This document shows, piece by piece, positions 16,980 through 23,530 of a stretch of DNA of 62,700 nt. The position numbers and the translations under genes are program-made. Origin of the DNA: Thermoguttaceae bacterium (lineage in GTDB: Bacteria > Planctomycetota > Planctomycetia > Pirellulales > Thermoguttaceae); assembly GCA_017407125.1 (NCBI GenBank), contig JAFQXE010000041.1, forward strand, positions 1-62,700, written 5' to 3'. Position 1 is the first letter of the stretch; the number at the start of each line of letters is the position of its first letter. The notes below the pieces were generated by a model that was given only the letters and a program-made list of their open reading frames with translations, did no database searches and was not told where the DNA came from.

Positions 16980-17290
16980 ATGAGTCCGTTTATATTTGGT
17001 TATACAATATTTTAGAAAAGGAACGCAGAGATCGCAGACTCCTCGCAGAGAGCGCAGAAGCAAGCGAACATGTGTCAATTACGCCTGATTCTCAGGCTAT
17101 GACACGATGTCCGCTTGCGAATTTAAAAAATTTAATAATCGGGCGGGAATCGTGGCGTAGACAACGAAGTTGGCGTCGTCGCCACATTCCCAGCCCGTCT
17201 GCGTATTCTGCGAGTAGTCTGCGTACTCTGCGTTCTAAATAAAAAACTATATGTTTTCATAACCCTTATTTTTCACGTTCTAAAACAATC
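16980..17290. other. Intergenic region with inverted period-9 arrays around a long hairpin
   Basis: No gene. A period-9 CGCAGA array (17021-17059) and an inverted TCTGCG array (17197-17235) flank a 59-bp imperfect palindrome (17060-17118). The region should also contain the promoter of the GH16 gene at 17291. Confidence 0.65.
17060..17118. repeat. 59-bp nested hairpin
   Basis: The arms pair from the outside in: GCAAGCG.ACAT with ATGT.CGCTTGC, then GTGTCA with TGACAC, then GCCTGA-TTC-TCAGGC at the tip. There are one mismatch, a one-base bulge and a small internal loop. No T-run follows, so it is not a standard terminator. Confidence 0.65.
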
Positions 17291-18091
17291 ATGAACTATA
17301 CAAGACTTTTTTTATTATCAATCGCGCTGCATGCAATTTTGACCATTGGCGCCGCGGCCGCTCAGGAGCCGGTCTGTCCGCTGGGCAACGGCTGGAAGTT
17401 TGCCCCTCAGTTCAGCGACGAGTTCAATCAGGACAAACTCGACGCGGAGAAATGGTTTGATACGAACCCCGGGTGGCCTGGTCGTAAGCCGGCGAAGTTC
17501 TGTAAAGAGAACGTCTATCTCAAAGACGGGAAACTCTGTCTGCGGGCGGACGTCGCGCCGGAGGGCTACTATTCAGAAGAGGACAAGCAAAAGGGCTATA
17601 ATACGTTTAGAACTGCGGCGGTCAAAAGCAAACAGACCGTTCTGTATGGCTACTTCGAGGTTCGCGCCAAGCCGATGAACTCGAAGGCGTCCAGCGCGTT
17701 CTGGTTTTACGATGTTACGCCGGAAATCTGGACGGAAATCGATGTCTTTGAGATGTCGGGAAATCATCCGAAATACGCAGATCAGTATCTCATGACGGTG
17801 CACGTCATGCACACGCCGACCATCAAAAAGCATATCCAGAAGCACGAGGCGTGGAATCTCCCATTTCATCCAGCAGACGATTTCCACGTTTACGCCTTGG
17901 AATGGACAGAGGATTTTATCAAATGGTACGTTGACGGCAAATGCGTCCGGGAACTGAAAAACGAGTACTGGAAACAGCCGCTGGCGATCAACTTCGACTC
18001 GGAAACGATGCCCAAATGGTTTGGACTTCCCGACCCAAACGACCTGCCCAGCGTCTTCGAGATTGACTATATTCGAGTCTGGAAGAAGTAG
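17291..18091 (+). CDS. Secreted GH16-family glycosidase (paralogue 1)
   Basis: This 266-residue exported protein has a signal peptide (about 1-25, ending AAAAQ) and a single GH16 beta-jelly-roll. The catalytic signature ExDxxE is present as EIDVFE, with E149, D151 and E154. Other family elements are LYGYFEVRAKPMNSKASSAF, AWNLPFHPADDFHVYALEW and EIDYIRVW at the C-terminus. Such enzymes cut beta-1,3 or beta-1,4 glucans or galactans such as laminarin, agar or carrageenan; the substrate cannot be read from sequence by eye. A close paralogue lies at 22517-23389. The gene faces the NADAR gene and shares a bidirectional terminator with it. Confidence 0.9.
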   Translation: MNYTRLFLLSIALHAILTIGAAAAQEPVCPLGNGWKFAPQFSDEFNQDKLDAEKWFDTNPGWPGRKPAKFCKENVYLKDGKLCLRADVAPEGYYSEEDKQKGYNTFRTAAVKSKQTVLYGYFEVRAKPMNSKASSAFWFYDVTPEIWTEIDVFEMSGNHPKYADQYLMTVHVMHTPTIKKHIQKHEAWNLPFHPADDFHVYALEWTEDFIKWYVDGKCVRELKNEYWKQPLAINFDSETMPKWFGLPDPNDLPSVFEIDYIRVWKK

Positions 18092-18094
18092 GAA

Positions 18095-18129
18095 GGCATT
18101 AGGCAAGAGGCAGTAGGCAGTAGGGAATA
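18095..18129 (+). repeat. Period-7 tandem array (GGCAGTA)n
   Basis: The units are GGCATTA, GGCAAGA, GGCAGTA, GGCAGTA and GGGAATA, starting 3 bp after the GH16 stop codon. The complement of nearly the same array occurs inside nifU (57352-57379) and at 59417-59444. Confidence 0.8.
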
Positions 18130-18135
18130 AAAACA

Positions 18136-18165
18136 ATTGGGACGACCATGCGCGGTCGTCCCAAT
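18136..18165. terminator. Bidirectional rho-independent terminator
   Basis: A perfect 12-bp stem, ATTGGGACGACC paired with GGTCGTCCCAAT around the loop ATGCGC, is flanked by AAAAAC on the left and GTTTT on the right. It can therefore terminate both the rightward GH16 transcript and the leftward NADAR transcript. Confidence 0.9.
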
Positions 18166-18188
18166 GTTTTATCACTCAAACGCCGTTT

Positions 18189-19274
18189 CTAGCGGAGAAG
18201 ATTTCTCAGCGATTCCAGGCAATTGATGAATTCTTTCTCGGTCAGCACGGTTTGCGTCGGATCGTCGTGTCCTACGCTATGCGTCAGGGTATAATCCAGC
18301 GAAGCTTTCAGAGCGTCACGGAACTCTTGGCTGGCGTCAAATTTGCATTTGTACGCTCTCATAACCAGAGCCATGTATTCTTCTGACTCGCGTTTGATTT
18401 CTTTGCCTTGCCACCATAGCGTTTGCGTCTTTTTCCATTCATTGCATCCTTTGGAATGGTTGCCAACGTGACGAGCTGAAGCGCCGCTGAGCGAACACAG
18501 TTTAGTCTGCAGTTCAACGTCGCTTTGCTTTAACGCCTGGAGGAACCCTTCCATCGAATAACAAACCACGCCATCCACGGTAAACGGAGGCTCAACACGA
18601 TGATAATTGCTCAGGACATTAGCCGGGTAGACGCCCTTTGCTATAATATCAATAGTTTTGGTTTCTTCATTAATCGTGTTGATTGGCGCGTTTTCCAGCT
18701 CTCGGGCTTTTTTGGCTGCGATTTGCTCAAGCTTTGCAACTTGGCTGCGTTCTTTTTTCTGGTCACGGGCAGCCTTTAGCGATTCCTTGTCCAGCGACTG
18801 AACTCCGGATATTTTACAAAAAACATCCAGCGCCCGTTTCTGAATTTCCGGATCGTCGCTTTTGGTCAGCTCTCTTATTTTTCGCAGACAGGTTTTATCG
18901 CCTATAGCTTCAAAAATATTCAGCCAATCCAAAGTTAGATTATTGTTTTGGGTTGAAATATTTTGAATGACGTCGCCTATTCTACCAGAAAATTTCCCGA
19001 ATCGATGATACAGCGTTTCAACAATATCAAACATCAAAACGGTGTACAGATGATTAAGCTTGTTGTCATTTTCTGAATCCAGCGCCTGCCCCAGGAATCG
19101 AACTGCCTCATCCAGTTCATCCTGGCTTTTTGTTGCAATGAGAAACGGGCTAAATTCAATCAGTCTGTTCACAAAAGCAACTTTGGTTTTAACGTCCTCG
19201 GACGACTCGCTGCATTTGAAAATCTGGGCTCCAAGGGTGTCGGGGAAAGTCGGAATGAGTTTTTCTTTTTTCAT
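18189..19274 (-). CDS. NADAR-domain protein with N-terminal helical extension
   Basis: This is a 361-residue cytoplasmic protein. The C-terminal part (about 215-361) matches the NADAR/YbiA-like family: VLSNYHRVEPPFTVDG, CYSMEGFLQALK, WWQGKEIKRESEEYMAL and SVGHDDPTQTVLTEKEF. NADAR proteins act on ADP-ribose-linked N-glycosides, and some reverse guanine ADP-ribosylation of nucleic acids. The first ~160 residues are helical and hydrophobic-patterned, resembling a HEAT/ARM-like solenoid (for example ALDVFCKISGV); a charged Lys/Ala-rich helix (160-200) joins the two. AAGGA precedes the ATG by about 12 nt. Whether this gene counters an ADP-ribosylating toxin is unknown, as no such toxin is nearby. 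Confidence 0.7.
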   Translation of the reverse strand: MKKEKLIPTFPDTLGAQIFKCSESSEDVKTKVAFVNRLIEFSPFLIATKSQDELDEAVRFLGQALDSENDNKLNHLYTVLMFDIVETLYHRFGKFSGRIGDVIQNISTQNNNLTLDWLNIFEAIGDKTCLRKIRELTKSDDPEIQKRALDVFCKISGVQSLDKESLKAARDQKKERSQVAKLEQIAAKKARELENAPINTINEETKTIDIIAKGVYPANVLSNYHRVEPPFTVDGVVCYSMEGFLQALKQSDVELQTKLCSLSGASARHVGNHSKGCNEWKKTQTLWWQGKEIKRESEEYMALVMRAYKCKFDASQEFRDALKASLDYTLTHSVGHDDPTQTVLTEKEFINCLESLRNLLR

Positions 19275-19462
19275 CTTTCAGCATCCTTTCTTGAGTGAAA
19301 TGAAATTGAGGGAAAACGCGTCTTGCCCACTATGGACAAAGACAGAAATCAAAATTACGAAAGCTTTCAATGATGAGCGCTTTCATGTTGTTTTATGTAA
19401 TACGTTTGAACAAGTAAAAAGTTAGGAATATTTTTTAAAATTTTTATTCTTTTTTTCCGGGG

Positions 19463-19490
19463 TTGTAAATAATCCGCGACTGGTTATAAT
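19463..19490 (+). promoter_or_regulatory. Sigma70-type promoter for the HzsA-like gene
   Basis: TTGTAA at 19463-19468 and a perfect TATAAT at 19485-19490 are separated by 16 bp, about 62 bp upstream of the start codon at 19553. A strong TAGGAGGAG ribosome binding site precedes that ATG. Confidence 0.6.
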
Positions 19491-19552
19491 AAACAGTATC
19501 GGTAAGATAACAATATAATCAAAAAATATTTACGCATTTAGGAGGAGTAACT

Positions 19553-22363
19553 ATGAGATGTATTATCAAAGCGGTTGCCGCGATGGTTGTCACGGGCGTT
19601 TGCGCGATTGCCAGCGCCGCGGGAGTTATCCCGTTTGACAAGCTGTCGCCCGAGGCGCAAAACGACTTGATTGTCGACTGGACGTTCCAGGCGGGTAACG
19701 TTTTCGACGCGACGAAAGTCGCCAACGAAATCAAATGGGCGAAAGAAGCGGCTGAACGCATCGTCGATCTGGCGGAAGACATTGATCTGTCCGACAAAGT
19801 CGCTCAGCTGGACGACTTGCAGAAGAAACTCGACGCTGAAGGCGAGAAAGACTACAAAGCTCTGTATTTTGAAGTTCGTAAAGTCAAGCGGGAAATCGTA
19901 TTCTCTAACCCGCTGCTGGATTTCGATTCTATTTTGATGGTTCAGAACCCGTATCCGAAAGGAAAGCCGCGCGACGCGACCGACGAATGGTCTCACGAAG
20001 CGCGGCACCGCAACGGATACATGGCTTGCGACGGCGGGAAGATTCTGGTTATCGGCTTGAACCCCCGCGAGGTCAAGAAGGACGTCGTCCCGGAACTCAA
20101 GGGCGCGTTCTGGCGTCAGGATTTGTCCTTTGACGGCAAAGAGATTCTCTTCTGCTATCGACCCGTTGGGGAGAAGTCGTTCCACCTGTACAAAGTCAAC
20201 GCCGATGGAACGAATCTGCGTCAGCTGACCCGCGGCGACTACGACGACCTCGACCCGGTCTACACGCCGGACGGGCACATCGTTTTCGCGTCGTCCCGAC
20301 AGGGAAGTTACGTTCGCTGCATGCCCATGACGCACGCGTTTGCGATGTCACGATGTGATTCCGACGGCAAAAACATTTACGTCATTTCCGCCAACGGCGA
20401 GCCGGAATACATGCCCAACATGCTTCCCGACGGCCGCGTTATCTTCACCCGATGGGAATACACAGACAAAGCTCTCTGGCGCGTTCAGTCCCTCTGGACG
20501 ATGAACCCGGACGGCACGAACCCACAGACGTTCTGGGGCAACCAGTCCGTTTGGCCGGACGTCCTGACCGAAGCCCGACCCATTCCGGATTCCAAAAAGG
20601 TCGTCTTTATCGGCTTGGGACATCACGCCTGGTTTAACGGCTCGGTTGGATACATTGACCCGACAAAAGGCATGAACTATCCAGACGGTTTGGAACGCAT
20701 TACTCGAGAAGTCGCCTGGGCGGAAGTCGGCAACGGACCGCAAGACCCGGCGCCGAGTTACGATTACCATACCGCCGGCGCGTATTTCGCGTATAAGACG
20801 CCGTATCCGCTTTCCGAAGAATACATGCTCGTTTCCGCTCGCGTCGGCAAACACCTCAGCAGCGGTTCCGATCACGGCTGGTTCTTCAAGCTGTATTTCC
20901 AGGACGTCTACGGCAACAAGGAACTCATCTACGCTGCCGACAACGCCAATGCGTGGTACGCCATGCCGTTCAAGCCGCGACCCGTCCCGACGGAAATTCC
21001 GGACAAAGTCGACTGGCCCAAGATTGGCTCTGGCGAACAGCCCAAGCCCGGATACCTGTACTCCAACAACGTCTTTGACAACGCCCCCGAAATCCTGAAG
21101 GAAAAAGGCAAGGCGATACGCGTCGTCCAGATGGATCCGAAAACCTATACGACGTGGCATAAAACCGTTCAGCACGACGGCCCCGCCGTATCTGTCTTCC
21201 AAGCGGAAGGCGTCAAACGCATTCTCGGAACCGTTCCCATCGAACCGGACGGAAGCATCTACTTTGAACTCCCTGCCGGGAAGTCCGTCTATTTTGAAAT
21301 GCTGGACGAAAACGGAATGGCGATTCACGTCATGAGATCGTTCGCCAACGTCATGCCAGGCGAAACCCGCGGCTGCTTTGGATGTCACGAGTCCAATCTG
21401 GCGACCAAAGGCAACACGCCCAGCAAAGGCATGAACATGGCGATGAAGAAAGGCCCGCAGAAGCTCACGCCGCCCAGTTGGGGCGCGGAGGAGTCCATTT
21501 CGTACATGCGATTTGTTCAGCCCGTTCTGGACAAGTACTGCGCCGAATGTCACCAAAAGCCCAACACCAAGGCGTACGAAACGCTCAACATGATTTGTCG
21601 TCCGTCGACGCACCCGTGGCGAAACAACGTCTTGTCGCGTCCGGGCGACGTCAGCCCGTTCTGCGAACCGTACTATACGATGGTAACCGGCGCCTGTCCA
21701 TGGGGCGGCGTAAAGCAGAGAGACGAACATAACGTTCCCAAGAACATTGCTGGTCTGTTTATCGTTGAAGGTTATAACAAAAACGACCCTGCCAACCTCG
21801 CGACCTTGCCGCCCTACTCCGCTTTCAGCCCGGTCAGCCGACTGATTCACAATGCGTGTTCCGGAGAACATCACGGCGTCAAAGTAACAGGCGTAGATCG
21901 AGAACGCCTTATCGCCTGGGTGGACTGCAACGGCCCGTACCTGGGAGACGAGGAGATTCGCGCCATGTACGACCCGGCGTCCTACAGCATCGAGAACATT
22001 CCCCCAGTGCGTCCGCGCGTCGCAACCGCGCCTGTTATTAACCGATTTGACATTCGTCAGGACGGCGACTCCGAAAAGGTCGCTGGCGTTCCGCTGAAAT
22101 TGTTTGCTTCAGAACCGTTTGACGGCGAAATCCTCAGCGCAGTCTACGGCGCTCAAGGCAAATACGTTGACGTTACAGACAAGCTCAAAGAACTTCTGGG
22201 CGACAAACGCGTCGGCGTACTTGGCAGATACAACGACGTCTTTGGCGGCGACCCGATTAACAACGTCAAAAAGACGCTCAAGGTTATCGTCCGATTCAAA
22301 GACGGCAGAGCCATGTTCTACGAATTCCAGGAAAACGCGACAGTTATTTTGTCGTCTAAATGA
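19553..22363 (+). CDS. Exported HzsA-like beta-propeller protein with two haem-c motifs
   Basis: This 936-residue protein has a signal peptide (about 1-23). Residues about 120-480 form a TolB/WD-like propeller (NADGTNLRQLTRGDYDDLDP, PDGRVIFTRW, MNPDGTNPQTFW), the arrangement annotated in public data as the hydrazine-synthase alpha-subunit middle domain. Two CXXCH haem-c sites follow: C608-F-G-C611-H612 and C663-A-E-C666-H667, in a planctomycete-cytochrome-like context. A C-terminal beta-sandwich-like region completes it. The family name comes from anammox bacteria, but family members occur widely in planctomycetes without anammox, so a hydrazine role is unlikely here. It is probably an extracytoplasmic redox or sugar-linked protein. 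It sits between the NADAR gene and the second GH16 gene. Confidence 0.8.
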   Translation: MRCIIKAVAAMVVTGVCAIASAAGVIPFDKLSPEAQNDLIVDWTFQAGNVFDATKVANEIKWAKEAAERIVDLAEDIDLSDKVAQLDDLQKKLDAEGEKDYKALYFEVRKVKREIVFSNPLLDFDSILMVQNPYPKGKPRDATDEWSHEARHRNGYMACDGGKILVIGLNPREVKKDVVPELKGAFWRQDLSFDGKEILFCYRPVGEKSFHLYKVNADGTNLRQLTRGDYDDLDPVYTPDGHIVFASSRQGSYVRCMPMTHAFAMSRCDSDGKNIYVISANGEPEYMPNMLPDGRVIFTRWEYTDKALWRVQSLWTMNPDGTNPQTFWGNQSVWPDVLTEARPIPDSKKVVFIGLGHHAWFNGSVGYIDPTKGMNYPDGLERITREVAWAEVGNGPQDPAPSYDYHTAGAYFAYKTPYPLSEEYMLVSARVGKHLSSGSDHGWFFKLYFQDVYGNKELIYAADNANAWYAMPFKPRPVPTEIPDKVDWPKIGSGEQPKPGYLYSNNVFDNAPEILKEKGKAIRVVQMDPKTYTTWHKTVQHDGPAVSVFQAEGVKRILGTVPIEPDGSIYFELPAGKSVYFEMLDENGMAIHVMRSFANVMPGETRGCFGCHESNLATKGNTPSKGMNMAMKKGPQKLTPPSWGAEESISYMRFVQPVLDKYCAECHQKPNTKAYETLNMICRPSTHPWRNNVLSRPGDVSPFCEPYYTMVTGACPWGGVKQRDEHNVPKNIAGLFIVEGYNKNDPANLATLPPYSAFSPVSRLIHNACSGEHHGVKVTGVDRERLIAWVDCNGPYLGDEEIRAMYDPASYSIENIPPVRPRVATAPVINRFDIRQDGDSEKVAGVPLKLFASEPFDGEILSAVYGAQGKYVDVTDKLKELLGDKRVGVLGRYNDVFGGDPINNVKKTLKVIVRFKDGRAMFYEFQENATVILSSK

Positions 22364-22371
22364 TTTGGAGT

Positions 22372-22392
22372 GCGACGGCTTGCCGTCGCTTT
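22372..22392 (+). terminator. Possible terminator; GGAGTGCG-hairpin family member
   Basis: GCGACGGC-TT-GCCGTCGC followed by TTT lies 9 bp after the HzsA-like stop. The T-run is short. The preceding GGAGT links it to other GGAGTGCG hairpins in the window (25674, 36515, and the reverse strand at 50171). Confidence 0.5.
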
Positions 22393-22516
22393 CATTACAA
22401 AATCCGTTACGAACTACGATTATTAATATTCGTGCCGATAACGATTGAATAATTGAATGATTGTCCTTTCGTTATTGGCGCGAATTGCCTTTAAAATCAA
22501 CTCGCAACTAAATATC

Positions 22517-23389
22517 ATGAACTTTAAAAAACTACTATCATTACTTATCGCGTTTAACGCATTGCTAACCGTTAATCTCGCGTTCGCTCAGGACGAGCCG
22601 GCGTGTCCGCTGGGCGACGGCTGGAAGTTCAACGCGTATCTGAGCGACGAGTTCAATCAGGAGCAGCTGGACGACGTTAAATGGTTTAACTTCAATCCGA
22701 TTTGGCGGGGGCGCAAGCCGGCGAAGTTCTGTAAAGAAAACGTCTATCTCAAAGACGGGAAACTCTGCCTCCGGGCGGACGTCGCACCGGAAGGGTACTA
22801 TTCAGAACAGGACAAAAAGAAGGGCTACCATACGTTCCGAACCGCCGCCGTCCAAAGCCGGCAGACTGTCTTGTACGGGTATTTTGAAGTCCGCAGCAAG
22901 TCGATGAACTCGCGGGCGTCGAGCGCGTTTTGGTTCTATAAGACCTTCGGCTCTCATGGATACCGGTTCGAGACCGTTTCTGCCCTGGAATCCTATTGGT
23001 GTGACAAAGACACGCCGCCGGAAGTCTGGACGGAAATTGACGTCTACGAGATGTGCGCCAAAAATCCGAAATACAGTTCCAAATATTTGATGAACGGTCA
23101 CGTCGTCTATACCCCGGAGTTTAAGCATCTGAAGCGTCCGCAGCAGTGGAATCTCCCGTTTAATCCCTTCGAGGAATTCCACGTTTACGGCCTGGAATGG
23201 ACGCCGGACTATCTCAAATGGTACGTTGACGGCAAATGCGTCGGAGAGCTGAAAAACGAGTTCTGGAACCAGCCGCTGACGATCAACTTCGACTCGGAAA
23301 CGTTTCCTGACTGGTTCGGTCTTCCCGACCCGAAAGACCTGCCCAGCGTCTTCGAGATTGACTATATTCGCGTTTGGGAAAAGAAGTAG
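22517..23389 (+). CDS. Secreted GH16-family glycosidase (paralogue 2)
   Basis: This 290-residue paralogue of the GH16 protein at 17291 has the same layout: signal peptide (MNFKKLLSLLIAFNALLTVN onward, cleavage near AFAQ), then a jelly-roll with the catalytic signature EIDVYE (E173, D175, E178). It carries about 22 extra residues before the active site (TFGSHGYRFETVSALESYWC), which may reshape the substrate cleft. The frame extends 20 codons further upstream, but the ATG at 22517 gives the matching signal peptide. The two paralogues are very similar in the segment KFCKENVYLKDGKLCLRADV, suggesting a fairly recent duplication around the NADAR/HzsA-like pair. Confidence 0.9.
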   Translation: MNFKKLLSLLIAFNALLTVNLAFAQDEPACPLGDGWKFNAYLSDEFNQEQLDDVKWFNFNPIWRGRKPAKFCKENVYLKDGKLCLRADVAPEGYYSEQDKKKGYHTFRTAAVQSRQTVLYGYFEVRSKSMNSRASSAFWFYKTFGSHGYRFETVSALESYWCDKDTPPEVWTEIDVYEMCAKNPKYSSKYLMNGHVVYTPEFKHLKRPQQWNLPFNPFEEFHVYGLEWTPDYLKWYVDGKCVGELKNEFWNQPLTINFDSETFPDWFGLPDPKDLPSVFEIDYIRVWEKK

Positions 23390-23403
23390 CCCCCCCTTCT
23401 CCA

Positions 23404-23440
23404 TTGACAAAATTGTCAAAACGGATACATTATATATAAT
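23404..23440 (+). promoter_or_regulatory. Candidate glnN promoter overlapped by a palindrome
   Basis: TTGTCA at 23413-23418 and TATAAT at 23435-23440 are 16 bp apart. A perfect palindrome TTGACA-AAAT-TGTCAA (23404-23419) covers the -35 region and could be an operator. The glnN start codon is about 90 bp downstream, with two period-7 arrays in between. Confidence 0.5.
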
Positions 23441-23472
23441 TAGCAATTGGCAATTGTCAATTAACAATTGGC
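23438..23472 (+). repeat. Period-7 tandem array (AATTGGC)n in the glnN leader
   Basis: The units are AATTAGC, AATTGGC, AATTGTC, AATTAAC and AATTGGC. It begins at the likely -10 box, so it would be transcribed as the 5' leader of glnN. Confidence 0.75.
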
Positions 23473-23492
23473 GCAAGGCGTCAAGCAAAAAA

Positions 23493-23520
23493 CTACTTCC
23501 TACTCCCCATTCCCTATTCC
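23493..23520 (+). repeat. Period-7 tandem array (CTACTCC)n in the glnN leader
   Basis: The units are CTACTTC, CTACTCC, CCATTCC and CTATTCC, just before the glnN start codon at 23531, in the place where a ribosome binding site would be expected. Confidence 0.65.
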
Positions 23521-23530
23521 CCCCTAAACC

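Noticed and set aside
17060..17118. The long hairpin after the glycerophosphodiesterase gene as a rho-independent terminator
   Set aside because: It is imperfect and followed by CGAATTTAAAA on the plus strand, with no T-run.
20348..21874. A 508-codon open frame antisense to the HzsA-like gene
   Set aside because: The sense strand encodes clear propeller and CXXCH motifs; the antisense product is Arg/Val-rich without a domain pattern.
19553..22363. Reading the HzsA-like protein as a true hydrazine synthase subunit and the organism as anammox
   Set aside because: The family name derives from one domain; no other anammox gene is present and the neighbours are glycoside hydrolases and glnN.
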